This document shows, piece by piece, positions 1 to 6,034 of a stretch of 7,135 nucleotides of DNA (position 1 is its first letter; the number at the start of each line of letters is the position of its first letter). The stretch is from an uncultured Desulfobacterales bacterium (lineage in GTDB: Bacteria; Desulfobacterota; Desulfobacteria; Desulfobacterales; G020354645), in NCBI GenBank assembly GCA_947259865.1, contig CAMYNZ010000195.1, positions 1 to 7,135 of the forward strand, written 5' to 3'. The position numbers were made by a program, and so were the translations under genes. The notes below the pieces were generated by a model. That model was not told where the DNA came from. It made no database searches and saw only the letters and a list, made by a program, of their open reading frames with translations.

Positions 1-14
1 CGCCGCTAGCAGGC

Positions 15-50
15 GGGGTATGTAAAAGGGATTATTCTTTTATATTCCCC
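15..50. repeat. Long imperfect inverted repeat (hairpin) at the left edge
   Basis: Bases 15-28 pair with 37-50 around an 8-base loop (29-36). The 14-position stem has GGGG/CCCC at its base, TAAAAG/CTTTTA at its top, one G-T wobble (22/43) and one T-T mismatch (19/46). No T-run follows on the plus strand, so it is not a standard intrinsic terminator in that direction. It could end an upstream gene whose coding part is outside the window, or be part of the repeat-rich intergenic block that continues to 116. The pairing is read directly from the sequence; the role is unknown. Confidence 0.6.
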
Positions 51-116
51 CTCACCCCCGCCCGCCTCGCCTTGCTCGCATGGCGGGCAGGCTAACCCTC
101 TCCCTCAGGGAGAGGG
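49..116. repeat. Composite palindromic intergenic repeat (REP/MITE-like)
   Basis: Two perfect inverted repeats lie side by side. GCCCGCC (60-66) pairs with GGCGGGC (82-88), and CCCTCTCCC (96-104) pairs with GGGAGAGGG (108-116) around a TCA loop. CCCTCACCC at 49-57 followed by the CCCTCTCCC hairpin resembles a palindromic repeat seen scattered between genes in many bacteria; here the 60-88 palindrome lies between those two parts, as if one repeat had inserted into the other. No transposase is nearby. Copies elsewhere in the genome would confirm a dispersed repeat. The second hairpin could also act on the hdrC leader transcript. Confidence 0.6.
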
Positions 117-170
117 AATTGGCGGAAACTCCACCGCAAGCGGATGGGGTACAAAAACAATTTTAATAAA

Positions 171-175
171 AAGGA
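171..175 (+). promoter_or_regulatory. Ribosome binding site of hdrC
   Basis: AAGGA lies 5 bases before the ATG at 181 and supports that start. An A/T-rich stretch (about 150-170, including TTTTAATAAA) precedes it and could include a -10 element, but I see no convincing -35 or sigma-54 pair, so no promoter is called. Confidence 0.6.
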
Positions 176-180
176 TAATT

Positions 181-807
181 ATGGAGCAAACAGCAACCGC
201 ACCTGTGCATGTATTCAAACCCGAGGTCGCCAATCCCCTGGTGCAGGAAGTGATGGAACGCTCGGGGCAGCCCCTGGTGGCCTGTTATCAGTGCCGACGT
301 TGCGCGGCCGGCTGCCCGGTGGGTGAAGAAACCGGTTATATCACGCCGGATCGGTTGATCAGAATCATCAACCTGGGCGACCGGGAAAAAGCCCTCAGCA
401 ATGCGTTGGTCTGGCAATGCGTATCCTGTTATACCTGCGGCACACGCTGCCCGAACGAGATTATGACCGGCAGGATTACCGAGACCTTAAAGAAAATGGC
501 CAAAGAAGCCCATGTAGCACCGCTGAAACCCAAAGTGGCCTTTTTCCATGATACTTTCGTGAGATCGGGTTTGCGCTGGGGACGTCTTAACGAAGGCGAG
601 TTCATCAGTCATTATGAGTTCAAAAACTTTTTGAAGGATCTTTCACGCTTCAGTTTTAAATCCATTTATAACGAGATCGTGAGCCAGACCAAGCTGGCTT
701 TATCGATGCTGGGCCACAAGCGGCTGCATATCGGCATTCAATCATCCAAGGGACGTAAGGAACTCAAACGCCTGTATCGCAGGTCAAAAGCCAAAAAACA
801 ATCTTAA
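181..807 (+). CDS. hdrC: Heterodisulfide reductase-like subunit C (HdrC), two [4Fe-4S] ferredoxin-type electron-transfer protein
   Basis: This 208-residue soluble iron-sulfur protein passes electrons between the HdrA flavin subunit and the HdrB catalytic subunit. Two ferredoxin motifs are visible: C35-x2-C38-x2-C41-x3-C45-P and C80-x2-C83-x2-C86-x3-C90-P, each able to hold one [4Fe-4S] cluster. They are separated by the helical stretch typical of HdrC. The part after about residue 110 has no cysteine and ends in a very basic tail (many K and R after residue 190); the protein is slightly longer than the roughly 185-residue methanogen form. There is no signal peptide, and no membrane segment that would make it an HdrE- or DsrM-type protein. 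The start at 181 is supported by AAGGA 5 bases upstream. It is the first gene of the cluster, 11 bases before hdrB. The family is clear; the physiological partner is inferred from the neighbours. Confidence 0.93.
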   Translation: MEQTATAPVHVFKPEVANPLVQEVMERSGQPLVACYQCRRCAAGCPVGEETGYITPDRLIRIINLGDREKALSNALVWQCVSCYTCGTRCPNEIMTGRITETLKKMAKEAHVAPLKPKVAFFHDTFVRSGLRWGRLNEGEFISHYEFKNFLKDLSRFSFKSIYNEIVSQTKLALSMLGHKRLHIGIQSSKGRKELKRLYRRSKAKKQS

Positions 808-812
808 AGAGG
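806..812 (+). promoter_or_regulatory. Ribosome binding site that sets the hdrB start
   Basis: AAAGAGG overlaps the hdrC stop codon and lies 6 bases before ATG 819. A TTG at 813 is in frame two codons earlier, but it touches this site directly, so it cannot be the start served by it. ATG 819 also gives the usual HdrB N-terminus (MEIAYYPGC). Confidence 0.7.
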
Positions 813-818
813 TTGACC

Positions 819-1706
819 ATGGAGATAGCCTATTACCCCGGATGCACTTTGCAACAGTCTTCAGCATTCTATGATGTGCAAAGCCAACGGGTATTCAAAG
901 AACTGGATATCATTTTAAATGAAATCGATGACTGGAATTGCTGCGGGGCGACGTCGGCAGGCAAATATGACGATTTTATGGCCCTCGCCATGCCGGCTAG
1001 AAATCTGGGAATTGCCGAACAGGACGGCTACTCGGAGATGGTCATCCCCTGCTCGGCCTGCTACTCGCGAACCCTCGTGGCCCAGAAACGCCTCGAAGAC
1101 GATTCGGCATTAAAAGAAGAAATAAATACCGAGCTCACCAAAAAGGTTCAGGGCACGATCAAGGTTTCTTCGATCCTGGAAGTACTGCTGACCGCGGTTG
1201 AATCCGGCCTGCTGGACGAGAAGGTAACCAAAAAATACAAAAATATAAAACCGGCGTGCTATTACGGCTGTATGCAGACCCGGTTCCCTTATGGTGTTGC
1301 GGTCCCGGATGATGTGGAAAATCCCCAGGGCATGGAAACGATTCTAAAAACCATCGGGATCAAAGCCCTGGACTGGAATTACAAGACAGACTGCTGCGGG
1401 GCTTCGGCCGCCATCAATGATCATGACACCAGTATCAACCTGATGGCCAAAATCATGAAAGATGCAATCGCCAGGGGTGCCAACTGTTTTGTGGTCAGCT
1501 GCCCCATGTGTCAAATGAACCTGGATGTTTACCAGGATGAAATTTGCAAAAAACACGACATCCCGGAACGCTTGCCGGTTTATTTCATTACCGAGCTGGT
1601 TGGTCTGGCGATGGGCTTGAGCCCGGAAGAACTGCAGATGGACCGGCATTTTATAGACAGCCTTACACTCGTAAAAGAGCTCGACAAGGAGTTAGAAGCG
1701 GCATGA
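819..1706 (+). CDS. hdrB: Heterodisulfide reductase-like subunit B (HdrB), two CCG domains with noncubane Fe-S cluster ligands
   Basis: In HdrABC complexes this 295-residue subunit carries the site that reduces or oxidises a disulfide or another two-electron substrate. Both cysteine-rich CCG domains are complete. Domain 1 has C9 (YYPGC), C41-C42-G, and C78-x2-C81; domain 2 has C147/C151 (CYYGC), C192-C193-G, and C228-x2-C231. In the methanogen structure five cysteines per domain, in this pattern and at almost these positions in domain 1, bind two noncubane [4Fe-4S] clusters, so both catalytic clusters are expected here. Length is normal for the family and there is no membrane segment. The last codons overlap hdrA (ATGA at 1703-1706), suggesting translational coupling and fixed stoichiometry. 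The true substrate is unknown: a CoM/CoB heterodisulfide is unlikely in a bacterium, and electron exchange with MetVF or a thiol/disulfide is possible. Confidence 0.95.
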   Translation: MEIAYYPGCTLQQSSAFYDVQSQRVFKELDIILNEIDDWNCCGATSAGKYDDFMALAMPARNLGIAEQDGYSEMVIPCSACYSRTLVAQKRLEDDSALKEEINTELTKKVQGTIKVSSILEVLLTAVESGLLDEKVTKKYKNIKPACYYGCMQTRFPYGVAVPDDVENPQGMETILKTIGIKALDWNYKTDCCGASAAINDHDTSINLMAKIMKDAIARGANCFVVSCPMCQMNLDVYQDEICKKHDIPERLPVYFITELVGLAMGLSPEELQMDRHFIDSLTLVKELDKELEAA

Positions 1707-4700
1707 ACGAAAAAGAAACTTCCCAAACCCCTAAACGGGGATCCGTTCTGATCGTCGGTGGCGGTATCGGCGGTATGCAGACAGCGCTTGATTTGGCGGA
1801 AAGCGGATTCAAAGTCCACATGGTCCAAAAGGATTCGTCCATCGGCGGTACCATGGTTATGCTGGACAAGACCTTCCCCACCGGCGACTGTTCCATGTGT
1901 ATGATTTCACCTAAAATGGTGGAAGTCGGCCGGCATGAAAACATCGACATCCACACCCTGGCAGAAGTGGTATCTCTCGAAGGGCAACCGGGTAATTTTA
2001 CAGCCAAGGTGAAAATGCAGCCACGCTTCGTAGACCCGGAAAAATGCACCGGCTGCGGCATCTGTGAACAAAAATGCCCCAAAAAGGTTACCAGTGAATA
2101 TGAACAGGGCCTGGCCAAGCGCAAAGCCGTCTATTCGCTTTTTCCCCAGGCCGTTCCCAATACGAGGGCCATAGACAAAGATGTTTGTATTTATTTTTTG
2201 AAAGGAAAGTGCAAGGCCTGCGAAAAATTCTGTGATGCCGGGGCCATCAATTTTGAGGATAGCGGCAAAGAAATTGACCTAAATGTTGGGGCTGTAATCC
2301 TTAGCCCCGGTTTGGATCGCTACAATCCTGAGGTTCGGCAGGAGTTCGGATACGGCCGTTGGCCCAACGTGGTCTCTTCGATCCAGTTTGAAAGAATCCT
2401 CTCAGCTTCCGGCCCTTACAAAGGGACGGTTCAACGGCCCGGCGACGGCAAACATCCTGAAAAAGTGGCCTGGATTCAGTGCGTGGGATCCCGCGATCCC
2501 CACAACGCCAATCCCTGGTGTTCTTCGGTTTGCTGTATGTATGCCACCAAGCAAGCCATCATTGCCAAGGAGCATGACCAGAAACTCGATCCGACCATAT
2601 TTTTTATGGAAATGCGGGCCTTTGGCAAAGATTTTGATAAATACGTTGACCGTGCCAAAAACGAGTTCGGTGTTCGTTACCAGCGGGCCATGATCTCGGC
2701 TGTGCGCGAGGAAGCCGACACCGGCAACCTGATATTACGATACGCCAAGGAAGACGGAACCCTGGTGGACGAAACCTTCGACATGGTCGTGCTTTCCATC
2801 GGTTTTGAACCCCATTCGGATGCTCTCGATTTTGCCAAAATTTTCGACATCGAGCCCAATGAACACCGCTTTGCCAAGACCACCCAGTTCAAACCGGTAG
2901 AAACCACCCGCCCCGGAGTATACGTCACCGGAATCTATCAAGGACCCAAAGACATCCCTGAAACCGTGATGCAGGGCAGTGCGGTGGCCGGCAGTGCCAT
3001 GGCGCTGCTGGGTGATGCCCGCGGTAGCGAGGTGGCGGTCAAGGAATTACCGCCCGAAAAGGAAGTAAAAGATGAGGATGCGCGCATTGGGGTGTTTGTC
3101 TGCCATTGCGGCATAAACATCGCCCAGACGGTGGATGTGATGCAGGTGGTTGAGGCATCCAAGGAACAGCCCAATGTGGTGCACGCCGAAAACATGATTT
3201 ATGCCTGCGCCGTGGACAGCCAGCAAGTCATCAAAGAGGTGGTCAAAGATAAGAATCTGAACCGGGTGGTGGTGGCTTCCTGTACTCCCAGAACCCATGA
3301 ACCGCTTTTCCAGGACACCATCCGTGATGCCGGTCTCAACAAGTATCTATTTGAACTGGCGGATATTCGTGAGCAGTGTTCCTGGGTTCACATGGGGCAA
3401 AACGAAGTGGCCACCGTAAAAGCCATCGAGATCACCAAAATGAACATTGCCAAGGCCAGACTGCTGGAACCGGTGAATACCGATTCGGTGGGTGTCACTC
3501 ATACAGCCATGGTCATTGGAGGGGGTATAGCGGGTATGACCAACGCGATTGCCCTGGCCAATCAGGGTTATGACACTCATATCATCGAAAAGGACAGCAA
3601 GCTGGGCGGTCTGGTCAATAATCTGCACCGGACCCTGGATGGCAGTGATGTTCAAACATTTGTGAAAGAAACCGTTGCAGAAGTCGAGGCCAATTCTAAA
3701 ATCAGTGTCCATCTGAATGCCGAAGTGAAAAAAACCGACGGTTTTGTAGGCAATTTCAAAACCACCCTGACCAATGATGACAGTTTTGAACACGGGGTTA
3801 TCGTTATCGCCACCGGCGGTATTGAATATGAACCCAGCGAATATGCATTTGGCGACAGCGACCGGGTCATCACCCAACGGGATCTGGAAAAACGTCTGGA
3901 AAATGAGACCCCCACATCCGGCGATCGATATGTCATGATTCAATGTGTGGGATCGCGCGAAGAACCCAATAATTATTGCTCTCGCATCTGCTGTCAAGAT
4001 GCCATTAAAAACGCGATCGCCATCAAAGAAAAAGCCCCGGGCGCGCAGGTTACCATCCTTTACCGCGACATCCGCACTTACGGTTTGCGAGAGGATTATT
4101 ATGAGAAAGCCCGGAATCTGGGAGTCCTGTTTGTGCGCTTTGAGCCCGACAACAAACCCGAGGTTAAAGTCGCCGGCGATACTCTCCGCATTCAGACCTT
4201 CGATTATATGCTCGACCAGCCGCTTGTCCTGGAGGCCGACACTGTCGTGCTTTCCACCGGGTTAAGACCCCACCCGAGCACCGAAAAGGTCGGCGCGATG
4301 TACAAGGTCACCCGAAATTCGGATGGATATTTTCTGGAGGCCCATGTCAAGCTGCGACCGGTGGATTTTCCCAGCGAAGGCATTTTTGTGGCCGGTCTGG
4401 CACATGCACCCAAAAATCTGGATGAGACCATCGGTCAGGCCCTGGCCGCGGCCGGCCGGGCCGGGGTATTGCTCTCAAAAGAAAAACTCAGTGTTTCCGG
4501 CATCATTTCCAAACACAACCGGGATCTGTGCATGTCCTGTCTGAGTTGTTTGAGGGTTTGCCCCTATGATTCGCCTTACATCGATGAGGAAGGTAAGATT
4601 GCCCACAATGAGGTCAAATGCATGGGTTGCGGAATCTGTGCCGGAATCTGCCCCATGAAAGCCTTCCAGGTCAACAACTTCAGGGATGACCAGATCCTGG

Positions 4701-4738
4701 CCATGATCGACAGTTATACGGAAGATAATGTGTCTTAG
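1703..4738 (+). CDS. hdrA: HdrA-like flavoprotein, long two-module form with two FAD sites and ferredoxin domains
   Basis: This 1011-residue flavin and iron-sulfur subunit is the likely electron-splitting core; methanogen HdrA is about 650 residues. Module 1 (about 1-440) has the FAD fold GGGIGG (19-24), the HdrA cysteines C63 and C66, an inserted ferredoxin part (C115/118/121/125 and C162/170/173/177), and the motif C260...C273...C277-C278. Module 2 (about 460-1011) begins with the HdrA N-terminal domain (C467-H-C469-G, C502, ASCTPR with C527), then a second FAD fold (GGGIAG, 606-611), C748...C759...C763-C764, and a C-terminal two-cluster ferredoxin (C943/946/949/953 and C973/976/979/983). 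The frame stays open upstream to 1544 inside hdrB, but the start at 1703 is favoured by AAGGAG at 1686-1691, the ATGA overlap, and homology beginning just after it. No in-frame TGA occurs, so unlike some HdrA proteins this one has no selenocysteine. The QmoA/QmoB pair is a related alternative, but the HdrB, HdrC and MvhD neighbours favour HdrA. Confidence 0.93.
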   Translation: MNEKETSQTPKRGSVLIVGGGIGGMQTALDLAESGFKVHMVQKDSSIGGTMVMLDKTFPTGDCSMCMISPKMVEVGRHENIDIHTLAEVVSLEGQPGNFTAKVKMQPRFVDPEKCTGCGICEQKCPKKVTSEYEQGLAKRKAVYSLFPQAVPNTRAIDKDVCIYFLKGKCKACEKFCDAGAINFEDSGKEIDLNVGAVILSPGLDRYNPEVRQEFGYGRWPNVVSSIQFERILSASGPYKGTVQRPGDGKHPEKVAWIQCVGSRDPHNANPWCSSVCCMYATKQAIIAKEHDQKLDPTIFFMEMRAFGKDFDKYVDRAKNEFGVRYQRAMISAVREEADTGNLILRYAKEDGTLVDETFDMVVLSIGFEPHSDALDFAKIFDIEPNEHRFAKTTQFKPVETTRPGVYVTGIYQGPKDIPETVMQGSAVAGSAMALLGDARGSEVAVKELPPEKEVKDEDARIGVFVCHCGINIAQTVDVMQVVEASKEQPNVVHAENMIYACAVDSQQVIKEVVKDKNLNRVVVASCTPRTHEPLFQDTIRDAGLNKYLFELADIREQCSWVHMGQNEVATVKAIEITKMNIAKARLLEPVNTDSVGVTHTAMVIGGGIAGMTNAIALANQGYDTHIIEKDSKLGGLVNNLHRTLDGSDVQTFVKETVAEVEANSKISVHLNAEVKKTDGFVGNFKTTLTNDDSFEHGVIVIATGGIEYEPSEYAFGDSDRVITQRDLEKRLENETPTSGDRYVMIQCVGSREEPNNYCSRICCQDAIKNAIAIKEKAPGAQVTILYRDIRTYGLREDYYEKARNLGVLFVRFEPDNKPEVKVAGDTLRIQTFDYMLDQPLVLEADTVVLSTGLRPHPSTEKVGAMYKVTRNSDGYFLEAHVKLRPVDFPSEGIFVAGLAHAPKNLDETIGQALAAAGRAGVLLSKEKLSVSGIISKHNRDLCMSCLSCLRVCPYDSPYIDEEGKIAHNEVKCMGCGICAGICPMKAFQVNNFRDDQILAMIDSYTEDNVS

Positions 4739-4739
4739 C

Positions 4740-4744
4740 AGGAG
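4740..4744 (+). promoter_or_regulatory. Ribosome binding site of mvhD
   Basis: AGGAG ends 9 bases before ATG 4754. A second AAGGAG at 4747-4752 lies only one base before the same ATG, too close to serve it, and I see no suitable later start for it. Confidence 0.55.
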
Positions 4745-4753
4745 ATAAGGAGA

Positions 4754-5251
4754 ATGTTAGAAAAAGCGGAAGTCCAGGAAGAAAAACCTTCTGTTGAAAA
4801 GCCGCAAGAAATCCCGGAGGGCTGGGAAGCCAAAATACTGGCCTTTGCCTGTCATTATTGCGCTTTTGCAGCTGCGGATCTCGCCGGTGTCATGAGGCTT
4901 TCATATCCGCCAAATGTCAAGATCATTCGTCTGCCCTGCACGGGCAAGCTGGATCACATGCACGCTTTGCAGGCCTTTCAACGGGGTGTGGACGGCGTGT
5001 TCGTGGCCGGGTGACTTGAAGGTCAGTGCCATTTCCTGGAAGGAAATACAAACGCGCGACAACGGGTCAATCACCTCAAAATCATACTGGAAGAAGTCGG
5101 TATTGATCCCGCCCGGATTGAAATGTACAACCTATCGGCGGCCATGGGAGCCAGATGGGCCGAAATTTGCACTGAATTCACCGCAAGGATAAAAACCCTC
5201 GGCCCATCACCCGTTTGGTTTGCGTTGCAAAAACAAAGCGGTCAGAAATAA
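4754..5251 (+). CDS. mvhD: MvhD/FrhD-family [2Fe-2S] electron-transfer subunit, selenocysteine-containing (TGA at 5012-5014 = Sec87)
   Basis: This 165-residue adaptor, if TGA is read as selenocysteine, normally carries electrons between a redox partner and HdrA through a [2Fe-2S] cluster. The family signature lies on both sides of the TGA: C33-x2-C36 with AADLAG, the YPPNVKIIRLPC segment (C62), then GVDGVFVAG-U87-LEGQC92HF, followed by an ARQRV...LKIILEEVGI helix and a C-terminal SAAMGARWAE segment. Residue 87 is usually cysteine in the family, and the archaeal homologue VhuD is a known selenoprotein with Sec. Stopping at the TGA would leave an 86-residue fragment cut in the middle of the conserved core. 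A SECIS-like hairpin follows at 5031-5047. The first 24 residues are a charged extension compared with the usual roughly 140-residue form. The gene sits 15 bases after hdrA and 25 before metV. A true nonsense mutation is the alternative, but the intact frame beyond makes it unlikely. Confidence 0.92.
5012..5014 (+). other. Recoded UGA codon (selenocysteine) in mvhD
   Basis: The TGA is in phase with ATG 4754 as codon 87. The reading frame then stays open for 78 more codons that match the MvhD family, and the codon occupies a position normally filled by a conserved cysteine. Insertion would need SelA, SelB, SelC and SelD encoded elsewhere in the genome. Confidence 0.9.
5031..5047 (+). promoter_or_regulatory. 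Bacterial SECIS-like hairpin downstream of the mvhD UGA
   Basis: ATTTCCT (5031-5037) pairs perfectly with AGGAAAT (5041-5047), leaving a three-base GGA loop at 5038-5040 (or five bases, TGGAA, if the last pair opens). The loop starts 24 bases after the UGA, inside the window of roughly 16 to 37 bases usual for bacterial SECIS elements, and it has the guanines that SelB needs in the apical loop. The stem is within the coding sequence, as expected in bacteria. Below it only a weak TG/CA pairing (5027-5028 with 5049-5050) is seen. Confidence 0.75.
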
Positions 5252-5266
5252 CCGGTCTGATGCATC

Positions 5267-5272
5267 AGGAGG
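5267..5272 (+). promoter_or_regulatory. Ribosome binding site that sets the metV start
   Basis: AGGAGG lies 4 bases before ATG 5277. The frame is open further upstream to 5220, inside mvhD, but no ribosome site or homology supports an earlier start. The site abuts a 12-base perfect palindrome CTGATGCATCAG (5257-5268). Confidence 0.7.
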
Positions 5273-5276
5273 ATTT

Positions 5277-5957
5277 ATGATAGTTGCCAAGAGAAAACCC
5301 TTTGAAGAAATAAAGGAAATGCTTAAACCCTACAAGAAAGTCCTTAATGTCGGTTGTGGGACCTGTGTTTCCGTGTGTCTGGCCGGCGGCCAGAAAGAAG
5401 TTGAGATCTTGAATTCTGAAATTGAAATGGCCAGAAACCTGGAAGACAGCCCCATTGAAATGGGCGGGGTGAGCGTAGAACGTCAGTGTGATCGGGAGTT
5501 TTTGGAAGAGCTGGATGCGATGGTCGACGACTATGAAGCGATTTTGTCCATGGCCTGCGGTGTCGGCATCCAATTTTTGGCCGAAAGATTTCCGCAAAAA
5601 CCGGTATTTCCGGGGGTGGACACCACCGGTCTGGCGGTAAACCAGGCCGTGGGTATTTATGAAGAACGATGCAAATCCTGCGGTCGATGCGTGCTGGCCA
5701 TGACCGGCGGTATCTGTCCGGTGACCATGTGCGCCAAAGGGCTTTATAATGGACCCTGCGGCGGCACCAACAAAGGCAACTGCGAAATTGACAGCGATCA
5801 ACCCTGCGCCTGGTATAAGATTCATGAACGCCTGGCGCAGCAAGGCCGGCTGGATTTAATTATGGATTTTACAGATGCTGTGGATTGGACCGATCAGGAG
5901 CCCCGGACGCTAATTCAACCCGGTTACGAAAAACCCGAAAAAGCGGAAGAGAACTGA
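5277..5957 (+). CDS. metV: MetV, iron-sulfur partner subunit of methylenetetrahydrofolate reductase (MTHFR C-terminal/zinc-ribbon-like family)
   Basis: This 226-residue cysteine-rich protein is the companion of MetF in Wood-Ljungdahl organisms; it is thought to bring electrons to the MetF flavin through Fe-S clusters. Cysteines fall in two groups. The N-terminal group is C27-x2-C30-x3-C34 (GCGTCVSVC), with C71 and C94 following in the 'SMACGVG' region. The C-terminal group is C132-x2-C135-x2-C138, then C147, C152, C161 (GPCGG), C169 and C177; the run from 'CKSCGRC' through 'GPCGGTNKG' is typical of this family. There is no signal peptide or membrane segment. The start at 5277 follows a strong AGGAGG. 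It lies 25 bases after mvhD and before metF, matching the MetV-MetF-Hdr-MvhD set of Moorella. Exact cluster content cannot be read from the sequence. Family assignment is firm; the electron route is inferred. Confidence 0.9.
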   Translation: MIVAKRKPFEEIKEMLKPYKKVLNVGCGTCVSVCLAGGQKEVEILNSEIEMARNLEDSPIEMGGVSVERQCDREFLEELDAMVDDYEAILSMACGVGIQFLAERFPQKPVFPGVDTTGLAVNQAVGIYEERCKSCGRCVLAMTGGICPVTMCAKGLYNGPCGGTNKGNCEIDSDQPCAWYKIHERLAQQGRLDLIMDFTDAVDWTDQEPRTLIQPGYEKPEKAEEN

Positions 5958-5961
5958 TCCG

Positions 5962-5983
5962 TATTGCGCAAGCTTTTGCAATA
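5962..5983 (+). other. Small hairpin in the metV-metF gap
   Basis: TATTGC (5962-5967) pairs perfectly with GCAATA (5978-5983) around a 10-base loop that contains AAGCTT. There is no T-run after it. It is the only structured spacer of the cluster (77 bases between genes, against 11, an overlap, 15 and 25 for the others) and might be an mRNA processing or stability site. This is weak evidence: a 6-bp stem can occur by chance. Confidence 0.35.
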
Positions 5984-6021
5984 ATCCTTTATAGCAATGA
6001 TGGATGAAGAACCTTATCGAT

Positions 6022-6028
6022 AAAGGTG
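6022..6028 (+). promoter_or_regulatory. Ribosome binding site that sets the metF start
   Basis: AAAGGTG ends 6 bases before ATG 6035. A GTG at 6026 is in frame three codons earlier but lies within this site, so ATG 6035 is preferred. Confidence 0.6.
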
Positions 6029-6034
6029 ATTACT

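Noticed and set aside
119..147. Sigma-54-like promoter near TTGGCG upstream of hdrC
   Set aside because: The GG and GC elements are 13 bases apart rather than the required 10, and no sigma-70 pair with proper spacing is visible either.
1544..1702. N-terminal extension of hdrA by 53 codons
   Set aside because: The extension lies wholly inside hdrB and is arginine/proline-rich without homology. The ATG at 1703 has AAGGAG upstream and the ATGA coupling overlap.
3347..3997. 216-codon open frame on the minus strand inside hdrA
   Set aside because: It is antisense to a region with clear HdrA motifs (FAD fold, IQCVGSR). It has no domain of its own and is best explained as a codon-bias shadow.
5012..5014. 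Nonsense mutation or pseudogene interpretation of mvhD
   Set aside because: The remaining 78 codons are open and conserved in character, the codon sits at a known Cys/Sec position, and a SECIS-like hairpin is in the correct place.
4914..5192. 92-codon plus-strand open frame spanning the mvhD TGA in another phase
   Set aside because: It has no ribosome site and no recognisable motifs, and it overlaps the MvhD frame, whose family motifs run on both sides of the TGA. A frameshift is not needed to explain the locus.
5257..5268. 12-base perfect palindrome CTGATGCATCAG before metV as an operator
   Set aside because: A 6-bp-arm palindrome of this size is expected about once or twice by chance in a window this long, and it overlaps the ribosome site inside an operon. 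I do not call it a regulatory site.
5265..5843. 192-codon open frame on the minus strand across metV
   Set aside because: It lies opposite the cysteine-rich MetV coding sequence, with no recognisable product and no supporting ribosome site.
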